NCBI GenBank assembly: GCA_900540735.1
Contig: UQHB01000016.1
Span: forward strand, 1 to 59,262
Reading direction: 5' to 3'
DNA: 59,262 bases
DNA from: an uncultured Megasphaera sp.
Lineage (GTDB): Bacteria > Bacillota > Negativicutes > Veillonellales > Megasphaeraceae
A program made the position numbers and the translations under genes. This document shows, one piece after another, positions 1 to 7,853 of the stretch; position 1 is the first letter of the stretch; each line of letters begins with the position of its first letter. Under the pieces are notes generated by a model that worked only from the letters and a program-made list of their open reading frames with translations, was not told the DNA's origin and did not search any database.

Positions 1-5
1 TCTTG

Positions 6-90
6 TATAATCTGAAGGTGTAGATAGGTATTTGGTCATATCTTTATTCTACACCAACTCCCGGTTTTGCATAGACCGGGAGTTATTTTT
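6..90 (+). ncRNA. possible small structured RNA ending in a terminator
   Basis: A TATAAT at 6-11 is followed by GGTGTAG (17-23) that can pair with CTACACC (49-55). Directly after comes an intrinsic terminator: AACTCCCGG (56-64) pairs with CCGGGAGTT (76-84), then ATTTTT. If the TATAAT is a -10 box, a transcript of about 70 nt made only of two hairpins results. The -35 lies outside the window, so this may instead be the 3' end of an upstream plus-strand gene. The terminator is well supported; the RNA is a guess. Confidence 0.3.
56..90 (+). terminator. intrinsic terminator, plus strand
   Basis: A 9-bp perfect stem (56-64 with 76-84), an 11-nt loop and ATTTTT afterwards. It ends transcription coming from the left edge of the window. 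Confidence 0.8.
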
Positions 91-100
91 ATGTATACAC

Positions 101-144
101 AAAAAGGCTGCCGCACAAATTACGTGCGACAGCCCCGTTTTTTT
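101..144 (-). terminator. terminator of the holB-tatD operon
   Basis: Arms 106-116 and 124-134 form an 11-bp stem with one mismatch. Read on the minus strand it ends in TTTTT (101-105), just past the last gene of the operon. Plus-strand T's at 138-144 make it usable in both directions. Confidence 0.75.
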
Positions 145-151
145 GCTGCCT

Positions 152-415
152 TTATTCTTTGACAATTTCTGCTTTGAAGACGTTAATGACATCGACGTCA
201 GGACAACAAAAGACGGCTGTCCCTTCAGGCTGGCCTGGAATAGAGCCGCCGTAACGTAAAATGTCGATATACGGAAAGGCTACGTGCATGGCCATCGGGC
301 AAAGTTTGCCCCGGTCCGTATCGTAATCAAAGGTTTCACCGACATGATGGCCGCGATGGCAGCCACCTTTGCCGATTTTGTCGATAATCGTAATTTTTAT
401 TTTCGGACGTTTCAT
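152..415 (-). CDS. TIGR04076 family protein
   Basis: A small protein of 87 residues that fits the TIGR04076 family: a lysine-rich N-terminal strand (KRPKIKITIIDK), a Cys-His segment (GGCHRGHHVGETF), a central LCPMA motif and a C-terminal VFCCPD. The cysteines suggest metal or redox chemistry, but the family has no established function. Its ATG overlaps the TGA of tatD in ATGA, so it is translationally coupled as the last gene of the operon. A bidirectional hairpin follows. Family assignment is from recall of the motif pattern. Confidence 0.75.
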   Translation of the reverse strand: MKRPKIKITIIDKIGKGGCHRGHHVGETFDYDTDRGKLCPMAMHVAFPYIDILRYGGSIPGQPEGTAVFCCPDVDVINVFKAEIVKE

Positions 416-1191
416 CCTTCGTCACCAACGATTCCAAAAATGCGTTTCCCATTTTCCAAAGTCTTCCGTTGTACTTCGGCCACATCCATGTCACGGAGGC
501 GCGCAATTTCAGCGGCTACGTACTGCACGTACGCCGGTTCGTTGCGCTTGCCGCGATATGGCGGCGGCGTAAGGTACGGGCAGTCTGTTTCAATGAGGAT
601 GCGGTCCATTGGCAATTCACTAACGATGCGTTTGAGTTTCTTCGATTTCGGGAAGACCATAGTCCCTGTAAAGCCGATATAGAAGCCCATTTTGATTAAT
701 TGTTCAGCCATTTCGAGGCTCCCGGAATAGCAATGGAAGACCCCACGAATGCCTTTGCCATATTTCTGGAGAATATCCATCGTATCGCCATGGGCTTCAC
801 GGTCATGAATATCAATAGGCACGTCTAATTCGACAGCCATTTTGACTTGTTCAATGAAGACTTCCTGCTGGATTTCATGAGACGGTTCAGGCCAATGGTA
901 GTCGAGGCCGACTTCACCAATAGCGACGACTTTCGGTTCGGTCTGTACCCATTTGCGTATTTGGTCGAAACTTTCAGGCGTAACCTTTGCCGCTTCTTCG
1001 GGATGAATGCCCACAGCAGCGTAGACTTGCCGATATTGGTGCGTCAAGGCCACAGCAGAAGCAGACGTAGGCATATCCGTACCAGGGCACATCATGTACG
1101 CAAGGCCCGTATCTAAGGCCCGTTGAATCATGTCGTGCTGGTCGTCTTTGTACGCTTCGTCATTGATGTGGCAATGTGTATCAAACAACAT
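412..1191 (-). CDS. tatD: TatD family metal-dependent hydrolase
   Basis: TatD-type TIM-barrel metallohydrolase, about 259 residues, a cytoplasmic 3'-5' DNA exonuclease in characterised members. Visible motifs: DTHCHIN at the N terminus (two metal-binding His), EVGLDYHW, DIHDREAH, FHCYSGS and ETDCPYL. The start at MLFDTHCHIN is chosen because the frame's upstream ATG lies inside metG; from 1191 the gene begins 2 nt after the metG stop. Position after metG matches the Bacillus metS-yabD order. Length is normal for the family. Confidence 0.93.
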   Translation of the reverse strand: MLFDTHCHINDEAYKDDQHDMIQRALDTGLAYMMCPGTDMPTSASAVALTHQYRQVYAAVGIHPEEAAKVTPESFDQIRKWVQTEPKVVAIGEVGLDYHWPEPSHEIQQEVFIEQVKMAVELDVPIDIHDREAHGDTMDILQKYGKGIRGVFHCYSGSLEMAEQLIKMGFYIGFTGTMVFPKSKKLKRIVSELPMDRILIETDCPYLTPPPYRGKRNEPAYVQYVAAEIARLRDMDVAEVQRKTLENGKRIFGIVGDEG

Positions 1192-1192
1192 T

Positions 1193-3127
1193 TTACCGCA
1201 CCTGGCTTCCTGCAGGCATGCCGTCAACCGTCACGACTTGAAGTGCATCAGCACCATCAAGAGCAGCGAGGACCATGCCGTTCGATTCGACACCGCAGAG
1301 TTTAACCGGTTTGAGGTTCGTCACGACGATGACGTGATGACCAATGAGCTGCGTCGGTTCGTAGTATTTAGAAATACCGCTGACGACTTGCCGTGTTTCT
1401 GTGCCTAAGTCGATTTGCAATTTCAAGAGTTTTTTCGCTTTTGGAATCTTTTCGCAGCCTACGATTTTACCGACACGGAGGTCGCATTCGGCAAAGTCAT
1501 CGATGGAGATTTCCGGTTTCGTCGGGTTCTTGGCAGCTGGGCAGGCTTCTTCTTTCTTTTCTTCTTTGACTTCCGCAATTTCTTCTTTTAAGTCATACCG
1601 CGGGAAGAGAGCGTCGCCTTTTTGAACCTTCGTGCCTACAGGGTAGCCGCCCCATACTTTTGCTGCATCAAGGGTAGCTGTTTTGAAATCGCCAAGGCCC
1701 AGTTGTTTCCACATTTCTGCCGCGCTGACCGGGATGACCGGGATGACGAGGGTAGCAATGATGCGCAATGCTTCGAGGAGGTTATAGAGTACGGTCTGGA
1801 GGCGTTCTTTTTGTGCGTCGTCTTTAGCGAGGACCCAAGGCGTTGTTTCGTCAATGTATTTATTGCTGCGGCGAATGAGGGCCCATACGTCGTTAATGGC
1901 ATCGTTAATCTTCATGTCGCACATGAGGGTATCAAATTTCTTCGCCGTTTCTGTGGCAAATTGCGCTAATTCATCGTCTACAGTGTCTTTGGCTGTCGGC
2001 CCTGCGACGATACCGCCTTCGTATTTTTCAACCATAGCGAGGGTACGCTGCAAGAGGTTACCCAAGTCATTAGCTAAATCGGAATTAATGCGGTTAATAA
2101 ACGACGGCAACGAGAAGTTACCATCTTGGCCAAGACGGACTTCATGGAGCAAGTAATACCGCAAGGCATCGGCACCGTACCGTTCAATCAAGGGAATCGG
2201 GTCGACGACGTTACCCAGGGATTTACTCATTTTCGTGCCATCGACGATGAGCCATCCATGACCGAATACTTTGTGCGGAATAGGCAGGCCGCAGCTCATG
2301 AGCATAATCGGCCAAATAATCGTATGGAAGCGAACGATTTCTTTGCCAACGAGATGAAGATTGGCAGGCCAGAATTTCTTATATTTTTCCGGGTCGTCAA
2401 TGTAGCCAATAGCCGTTAAATAGTTGGCTAAGGCATCGAACCAAACGTAGACGATGTGTTTTGGGTCCCAAGGCACTTTAATGCCCCAGTCGAAAGACGT
2501 ACGAGATACACAAAGGTCTTCGAGACCGCTCTTGACGAAGGAAATCATTTCGTTACGCCGCGATTCAGGCTGAATGAAATCAGGATGTTCGTCAATGAAT
2601 TTAAGCCAACGATCAGCATATTTCTGCATTTTGAGAAAGTATGCTTCTTCTTTGACCAATTCCAACGGACGGCCGCAGTCTGGGCAAATGTGTTTGCCTT
2701 CAGGCAATTTATTTTCTGGCCAGAACGTTTCGCACGGCGTACAGTACCAGCCTTTATATTCCCCTTTATAAATGTCGCCATTGTCGTAAGACATTTGCAT
2801 CAATTTCTGGACGACTTTTTCGTGACGCGGTTCGGTCGTACGAATGAAATCGTCGTTCGAAATGTGGAGGCGTTTCCACAAATCTTGGAACAAGGCAACG
2901 ATGTCGTCGACGTACTGAAGCGGCGTTTCGCCTTTGGCTTCTGCAGCACGCTGGATTTTCTGGCCGTGTTCATCAGAGCCGGTCAAGAAAAAGACATCGT
3001 CCCCACGGAGACGGTGAAACCGTGCTAAAGAGTCCGCAATGGTCGTGCAGTATGTGTGCCCAATGTGGAGTTTGGCACTTGGATAATAAATCGGGGTAGT
3101 AATGTAATACGTTTGTTTTTCAGACAT
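1193..3127 (-). CDS. metG: methionyl-tRNA synthetase
   Basis: Charges tRNA-Met with methionine. HIGH motif HIGHTYCTT at residues 21-29; KMSKS as GTKMSKSLGN near residue 300; zinc-knuckle cysteines in CTPCETFW and CPDCGRPLE; an anticodon-binding helical domain; and a C-terminal EMAP/Trbp111-type tRNA-binding domain from about residue 540 (FAECDLRVGKIVGCEKIPKA). At 644 residues it is the usual length of the dimeric form with the C-terminal extension. AGGAGG lies upstream of ATG. Sits between rsmI and tatD in a housekeeping operon. Confidence 0.98.
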   Translation of the reverse strand: MSEKQTYYITTPIYYPSAKLHIGHTYCTTIADSLARFHRLRGDDVFFLTGSDEHGQKIQRAAEAKGETPLQYVDDIVALFQDLWKRLHISNDDFIRTTEPRHEKVVQKLMQMSYDNGDIYKGEYKGWYCTPCETFWPENKLPEGKHICPDCGRPLELVKEEAYFLKMQKYADRWLKFIDEHPDFIQPESRRNEMISFVKSGLEDLCVSRTSFDWGIKVPWDPKHIVYVWFDALANYLTAIGYIDDPEKYKKFWPANLHLVGKEIVRFHTIIWPIMLMSCGLPIPHKVFGHGWLIVDGTKMSKSLGNVVDPIPLIERYGADALRYYLLHEVRLGQDGNFSLPSFINRINSDLANDLGNLLQRTLAMVEKYEGGIVAGPTAKDTVDDELAQFATETAKKFDTLMCDMKINDAINDVWALIRRSNKYIDETTPWVLAKDDAQKERLQTVLYNLLEALRIIATLVIPVIPVSAAEMWKQLGLGDFKTATLDAAKVWGGYPVGTKVQKGDALFPRYDLKEEIAEVKEEKKEEACPAAKNPTKPEISIDDFAECDLRVGKIVGCEKIPKAKKLLKLQIDLGTETRQVVSGISKYYEPTQLIGHHVIVVTNLKPVKLCGVESNGMVLAALDGADALQVVTVDGMPAGSQVR

Positions 3128-3166
3128 AGGTAATTTCCCTCCTGTACCGGCAAATGAGCCGGGTAA

Positions 3167-4012
3167 TTATAACGTAATCGCAGCCTGGTATACACTACGT
3201 TTGGGCACGCCACAGCGTCTAGCAACTGTGCGGATAGCCTCTTTTTTATCTACGCCTTGGTCCATGAGCTCTTGTACCAGCGACGCATAATCAACGTCAC
3301 CTTGGGCAGCGTCTTCGGTAAGTGGAGACGCACCGGCGACGAGAATGACAAATTCACCGCGGCTTCCTTGTTCTTTCAATTCTTGGCGAATCGAAGACAA
3401 AGTGCCGCGCAGATATTGCTCGTATTTTTTCGTCAATTCCCGGCAGAGAACGGTTTCTCTATCGCCGAGAACGGCTTCAATTTCTTGTAAGACATTGCCA
3501 ATACGATGGGGGGCTTCATAGAAAATGAGCGTCCCTTCGTAGGCTTTAATCGATTCTAAAACAGGGAGACGATGCTTTTGGGTCTTTGGCAAAAAGCCGA
3601 CAAATGTAAAACGCGTCGTATCCATGCCCGATGCAATAAGGCCTGTAAGGCCTGCATTTGCCCCAGGAAGGGGCACAATGGGCACACCTGCTTCGATAGC
3701 CAGTTTCACCAAATCACTGCCTGGGTCACAAATGGCCGGCATACCGGCATCGCTCACTTGGGCAATCATCAGGCCGTCTTGCAGCTTTTGAATGAGTTCC
3801 GGCCCTTTTTCTGCCTTATTATGCTCATAATAGCTCGTCAGCGGCGTGTCAATATCATAGGCTGAGAGGAGCTGTTTCGTATGGCGCGTATCTTCGGCCG
3901 CAATGAGGTCTGCCTCGCGGAGACAACGCACTGTACGGTACGTAATGTCTTCGAGATTGCCAATCGGGGTCGGACATAAATAGAGTGTCCCTTTTTGAAA
4001 TATTTCAGCCAT
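3167..4012 (-). CDS. rsmI: 16S rRNA (cytidine-1402 2'-O)-methyltransferase
   Basis: RsmI, a tetrapyrrole-methylase-fold enzyme that 2'-O-methylates C1402 in the decoding centre of 16S rRNA. Typical motifs: LYLCPTPIGNLEDITYR at the N terminus, AAEDTRHTKQLL, SDAGMPAICDPG, VPLPGANA, FVGFLP and FYEAPHR. At 281 residues it is full length, with a helical C-terminal KKEAIRTVARR segment. It starts 3 nt after the preceding methyltransferase and is followed by metG, as in Bacillus yabC-metS. Confidence 0.96.
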   Translation of the reverse strand: MAEIFQKGTLYLCPTPIGNLEDITYRTVRCLREADLIAAEDTRHTKQLLSAYDIDTPLTSYYEHNKAEKGPELIQKLQDGLMIAQVSDAGMPAICDPGSDLVKLAIEAGVPIVPLPGANAGLTGLIASGMDTTRFTFVGFLPKTQKHRLPVLESIKAYEGTLIFYEAPHRIGNVLQEIEAVLGDRETVLCRELTKKYEQYLRGTLSSIRQELKEQGSRGEFVILVAGASPLTEDAAQGDVDYASLVQELMDQGVDKKEAIRTVARRCGVPKRSVYQAAITL

Positions 4013-4015
4013 ACT

Positions 4016-4750
4016 TTACTCCTTTCCGTATAAGCGATTGACTGCATCGCTATATGAGCCGTCAGCATTATGGACAATCAAAGGCGGTAAAATCTCAACG
4101 CCTGTACTGCCGCCGCGAATGGCTTCTACGAGGAAAAGCTTCGCCTTCTTCTTAGGACGGCCATGGATAAATTGCAGCGTCTTTGGCTCTAAGCCGTGAC
4201 TTCGCAAGGCTTCTAAAATATCGGTCAGCCGTTCTGTAATATGAACCATGCGGAAGCGGCCCCGGTATTTTAGGGCATATTGCACAGCTGTGACCACATC
4301 ATCGAGAGCAGCCGTTTCTTCATGGCACGCCCGGCGAATACCTTCGACATCGCTATAAGCACCGCGGCTCTTTTCGCGATACGGCGGATTGGCATAAATA
4401 GCAGCAAATTCACCGCTCTTTGCCCAAGTCTTAATATTTCTATAGTCATCGTGGCGAATGGAAATGACCTCATCTTTGCCATTCAGCGAGACGTTACGCT
4501 GGGCAATCTCGGCCATGACTGGATTGAGTTCTACACCGGTAATATTTTTTGCCCCACGAGCAGACAAAATCAAAGGAATGGCCGCCGTACCTGTCCCTAA
4601 ATCGAGAGCCTTGCCGTGAGGCACAGCCCCGAAATGGGCTAACAGCACTGTATCTAAAGAAAAGCAAAACTGGTCATCCCGTTGAATGACTTTCATCCCG
4701 TCCAGGACGAGGTCGTCGAGCCGCTCGTGCGGCCCTAACTTAATGGTCAT
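4016..4750 (-). CDS. TrmN6-like tRNA/N6-adenine methyltransferase (YabB type)
   Basis: Class I SAM-dependent methyltransferase, about 244 residues. The SAM loop is ALDLGTGTAAIPLIL, the second acidic site follows in TGVELNP, and the catalytic NPPY motif (YANPPYRE) marks N6-adenine chemistry. Homologues methylate A37 of tRNA1(Val) in E. coli; the substrate here is untested. The start MTIKLGPHERLDDL at 4750 overlaps the end of ricT by 11 nt; a longer frame from 4771 is less likely. Same relative position as Bacillus yabB. Confidence 0.85.
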   Translation of the reverse strand: MTIKLGPHERLDDLVLDGMKVIQRDDQFCFSLDTVLLAHFGAVPHGKALDLGTGTAAIPLILSARGAKNITGVELNPVMAEIAQRNVSLNGKDEVISIRHDDYRNIKTWAKSGEFAAIYANPPYREKSRGAYSDVEGIRRACHEETAALDDVVTAVQYALKYRGRFRMVHITERLTDILEALRSHGLEPKTLQFIHGRPKKKAKLFLVEAIRGGSTGVEILPPLIVHNADGSYSDAVNRLYGKE

Positions 4751-5585
4751 CTTCGGCCGGGGCAATATCATTCCACGGCACGTTGACGTTATGGCCCGAT
4801 TCGAGCTGTACTTTGACGGTGTGGTCTTTCATGTGGACGCGGAGGACTGAGCCAATCCCTTCGTCTGTAATGACGCGCTGGCCGACGACAGGCGGCTTTT
4901 GCTGTTCTGCATTGCGCTGCTGGCAGTTGCAGCACTTCAATTCGCCTGACGTGTAGAGCGAATTTTCATAGCGTAAGCAGCACATGAGACGACCGCAAAT
5001 ACCGGAAATCTTCGTCGGATTTAAAGACATTCCCTGGCCTTTGGCCATGCGAATCGACACAGGCTTAAAATCACCGAGGAAAGACGCGCAGCACAAGGGC
5101 CGACCGCAGCAACCAATACCACCAAGCATTTTCGCTTCGTCCCGCAGGCCAATTTGCCGCAATTCAATACGCGTACGGAAGACCGATGCCAAATCGCGGA
5201 CGAGTTCCCGGAAATCGATGCGTCCATCAGCAGTAAAGAAGAAAATAATTTTCCCCATATCGAAGGTATAATCTACATCGATTAACTTCATGGGTAATTT
5301 ATGTTTAGCAATCTTTTCGAGGCAAATGGCGAAGGCTTTCTTTTCTCGTTCTTTATTCTTTTCGACTTGTTTTAAATCTTTCACTGCAGCCCGGCGGATA
5401 ATAGGCTTTAAGGGCTGGGCGACCTCGTCTGAGCTGACGCTGTGCGGCGCAATGACGACTTTGCCAAATTCCATGCCCCGTGCCGTTTCTACAATCACGC
5501 CGTCTTCTAAATCAAGCGGTATATCTGTCGGGTCAAAGTAATAAATCTTACCAGCCCGTTTAAATCGTACACCAACAACTATCAC
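4740..5585 (-). CDS. ricT: RicT/PSP1 domain protein
   Basis: PSP1-domain protein (Bacillus YaaT/RicT, part of the RicAFT complex that carries Fe-S clusters and modulates RNase Y). 281 residues. Cysteines are densely placed in GGIGCCGRPLCCASF, CGRLMCCLRYE and KCCNCQQ, consistent with cluster binding. It starts with GTG directly after the holB stop (TAG then GTG), with the ribosome site inside the holB end, so translation is coupled. No ricA or ricF gene is in the window. Confidence 0.92.
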   Translation of the reverse strand: MIVVGVRFKRAGKIYYFDPTDIPLDLEDGVIVETARGMEFGKVVIAPHSVSSDEVAQPLKPIIRRAAVKDLKQVEKNKEREKKAFAICLEKIAKHKLPMKLIDVDYTFDMGKIIFFFTADGRIDFRELVRDLASVFRTRIELRQIGLRDEAKMLGGIGCCGRPLCCASFLGDFKPVSIRMAKGQGMSLNPTKISGICGRLMCCLRYENSLYTSGELKCCNCQQRNAEQQKPPVVGQRVITDEGIGSVLRVHMKDHTVKVQLESGHNVNVPWNDIAPAEDDH

Positions 5586-6575
5586 CTAATCCCCTCCTTT
5601 GGCTTGTATGCACTGGAGCGACACGTAGTCCCAGACGAGACGCGTATTGACGTGGCGTTTCATCGCTTCAAGTCCCGTTTCCATGACGGCAATATTCGTC
5701 ATCAGGCCTTGGTCAGTCCAGTATGGTAATAGGTTTATCATTTCATCTTTATATAACGTTAAGCGTATATACGCTGCCTTTGCACCACTGCGCAGGACAA
5801 TCATGTCCCGTAAAAACATGATGGCCCAGCGAAGAATTTCAAGGGACACTGTATCGCTTAGGTTGCCCGATAGAGACAGCCATTTCGCATAAGGGCACGC
5901 GTGAGTCGCCATGATTTGGAGAAAGTCCAAAGCGTATTTCGCACTCTCTTGACCAGCCCCTTGGAGATAGTCGAGGACCGCACGGACGATGCCATCGCCC
6001 CAGACGATGGCTTGTTCATAGTCCTTGTCCATACCGCCACGAAGGCGCAGTAAATCCCTCAACATGACCTCATCTGGTACAGAATCAACATGCACCATAG
6101 CACAACGAGAAATAATCGTCGGCAAGAGCAAGGCCGGTTGGTCTGTAATAAGAATAAAGCAGACTCCTTGAGGCGGCTCTTCGAGAATTTTCAGCATGCG
6201 GTTCGCAAATTCTGTATTCATGGTCTCGACGTGGTCAATAATGGCGACGCGAGGCTGCCCGATTTTCCCTTGTAAAACTAATTGGCTCTGGAGCTGGCGG
6301 AATTGATCGACTTTTAGCATAGCCCCAACAGGGCCGACATAAAAGGCATCATCTTGGTCTGCTAGCAAGGGCACAGCCTCTCTTTCAGCTAAGTCCGGAA
6401 AGACAGGGCGGCCAATGAGCGTCGATGCTAAGGCGACAGCCAGCATGGTCTTACCGAGACCTGCAGGGCCGGCAAAAATCAAGGCGTGCGGCAAGCGGCC
6501 TTCATCTATGACGCGGCACAGCCGTTCTTTGATCGCGTCGTGCCCTATAATCGGTTGAAAAAATGCCTTGTCCAT
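5586..6575 (-). CDS. holB: DNA polymerase III delta' subunit
   Basis: Clamp-loader subunit, 329 residues. Walker A GPAGLGKTMLAVAL near residue 37, a DHVETMN Walker-B-like segment and the SRC motif (IISRCAMVHV) that supplies the arginine finger. The four zinc cysteines seen in E. coli delta' between Walker A and B are absent; that stretch reads PVFPDLAEREAVPLL. First gene of the promoter-proximal unit holB-ricT-yabB-rsmI-metG-tatD. GGGAG sits 6 nt before ATG. Confidence 0.93.
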   Translation of the reverse strand: MDKAFFQPIIGHDAIKERLCRVIDEGRLPHALIFAGPAGLGKTMLAVALASTLIGRPVFPDLAEREAVPLLADQDDAFYVGPVGAMLKVDQFRQLQSQLVLQGKIGQPRVAIIDHVETMNTEFANRMLKILEEPPQGVCFILITDQPALLLPTIISRCAMVHVDSVPDEVMLRDLLRLRGGMDKDYEQAIVWGDGIVRAVLDYLQGAGQESAKYALDFLQIMATHACPYAKWLSLSGNLSDTVSLEILRWAIMFLRDMIVLRSGAKAAYIRLTLYKDEMINLLPYWTDQGLMTNIAVMETGLEAMKRHVNTRLVWDYVSLQCIQAKGGD

Positions 6576-6607
6576 GCCGTGCTCCCTTCGCTCTATGCGA
6601 GATGTTA

Positions 6608-6653
6608 CCTAACTAATTTATTATAAAAAAAATTGACCGCAAAGTCTAGGTTT
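6608..6653 (-). promoter_or_regulatory. probable promoter of the holB operon
   Basis: On the minus strand TAGACT, a 17-nt spacer and TATAAT lie about 50 nt upstream of holB. The spacer runs through the U-tract of the preceding terminator, so terminator and promoter overlap. The -35 matches only 4 of 6 consensus bases. Confidence 0.45.
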
Positions 6654-6663
6654 ACGGCCAATT
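6625..6663 (-). terminator. terminator of the tmk operon
   Basis: Minus-strand stem AATTGGCCG / CGGTCAATT (6655-6663 with 6631-6639, one G-U pair), then a run of eight T's (6632-6625). It separates the small secreted protein gene from holB. Confidence 0.85.
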
Positions 6664-6701
6664 TGCTTGTATCTTCATGATGAAAATTTAGGTGAATACG
6701 A

Positions 6702-7142
6702 TTAGAATTTTAAATCAATAATCGCAGATACACCGACACCTTGGACACGGCTCAGATGGGTAACGTCCATGGAATCGATTGGAATGAGGGCTTTGGCTCT
6801 AAAGAGGCTGTTGTTGTAACTGCCTTCGAGCTGGCCAACGGCTTTGACCTGCGCTACTTGTGCTGACGGGCCGACGACTTGAACAGCACCAATATACCCG
6901 CCGCCACCAACGCTGAGGACAGGCACGACTTTCGTCGCATAATCTGTACCAACGCCGTTTTTCATGAGGAGCTTGTTGAGGAAATCATTAATAGCGTCGC
7001 CGTATTTGCTGACGAGAACGCCAACGCCGCCGACTTTAATGAGGGAACCTAAATCAAAGGCTTGGCTCTGCATGACTGCACCGCCGCTAAATCCTAAAAG
7101 AGAACCAATCATCATACCAATTACTAATTGCTTTTTCATCAT
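6702..7142 (-). CDS. small secreted protein of unknown function
   Basis: 146 residues (or 145 from the second ATG). N terminus MMKKQLVIGMMIGSLLGFSG followed by QSQAFD looks like a signal peptide with cleavage near residue 28. The mature part is glycine- and valine-rich (SLIKVGGVGVLVSKYG, SVGGGGYIGAVQVVG) and ends in a beta-like VSAIIDLKF. No cysteine, no motif I recognise. AAGGAGG lies 5 nt upstream. It stands between tmk and holB, where Bacillus has yaaQ-yaaR, but resembles neither. A strong terminator follows. Confidence 0.75.
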   Translation of the reverse strand: MMKKQLVIGMMIGSLLGFSGGAVMQSQAFDLGSLIKVGGVGVLVSKYGDAINDFLNKLLMKNGVGTDYATKVVPVLSVGGGGYIGAVQVVGPSAQVAQVKAVGQLEGSYNNSLFRAKALIPIDSMDVTHLSRVQGVGVSAIIDLKF

Positions 7143-7166
7143 GTCTACCTCCTTACGAATACGCTA

Positions 7167-7844
7167 CTATTTTTGCAGCACTGCTGTGACCGCGTCATAG
7201 ACAGCGGCATGAATAGCTTCCGGTGTCTTCAGTTGTCCTGCAGCTGTACAAGGAATACATTTCCAATTATATTTTTCTGCTAAAAACTGGTACGCGTCGT
7301 GGCATTTGGCAAGAAAGCCTTCATTCTTTTCGTGAATATCCCCGGTAGTGCCACCAGTCTTTCCTTGACGTTGAGCCATGAGCTTTTCTGTAACAGCTAA
7401 GGGCACGTCGAGTAAAATTACTTGGTCCGGTACGGGTAAGACTAGTTTATCGAATTCAAAATCCCAGAGCCAATCTAAATAATAGTTCTGCGCAATAGCG
7501 TCGTCCATTTTAATCATTTGATAGAGCATGTTGCTCGTCGTGTAGCGGTCGGCCACGACGATGCCCCCATCATGGAGGAAGGACTTCCACTTCATTTGGT
7601 ACGACGCAAAGCGGTCGACAGCGTAAAAAGCTGAAGCCGCATAGGGATTGACGGCATCCGCATCAGTGCCAAAATCGCCGCGCAAATACATCTTCACGAG
7701 AGCACTGGAATCGCTTTCGTAGTCTGGAAATGAAATAGCTTCTACAGCACGGCCGTCACGGCGCAAATGGTCGACTAAAAGTTTCGTCTGCGTCGCTTTG
7801 CCGCTGCCGTCACCGCCTTCTATGACAATGAGTTTACCTTTCAT
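7167..7844 (-). CDS. tmk: thymidylate kinase
   Basis: dTMP kinase, 225 residues, makes dTDP for DNA synthesis. P-loop IEGGDGSGKATQTKLL at residues 8-23, with Ala where most bacterial enzymes have Ser/Thr after the Lys; DRF motif in AVDRFASYQ; DRYTTSN with the catalytic Arg; and an RQGKTGG LID-like segment. It begins 9 nt after the stop of the amino-acid decarboxylase and precedes the secreted protein gene. The pair decarboxylase-tmk is the same as Bacillus yaaO-tmk. Confidence 0.93.
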   Translation of the reverse strand: MKGKLIVIEGGDGSGKATQTKLLVDHLRRDGRAVEAISFPDYESDSSALVKMYLRGDFGTDADAVNPYAASAFYAVDRFASYQMKWKSFLHDGGIVVADRYTTSNMLYQMIKMDDAIAQNYYLDWLWDFEFDKLVLPVPDQVILLDVPLAVTEKLMAQRQGKTGGTTGDIHEKNEGFLAKCHDAYQFLAEKYNWKCIPCTAAGQLKTPEAIHAAVYDAVTAVLQK

Positions 7845-7853
7845 CGTATCTCC

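Noticed and set aside
2456..3028. 190-codon open frame opposite metG
   Set aside because: Entirely antisense to conserved metG; Phe/Arg-rich composition typical of shadow frames.
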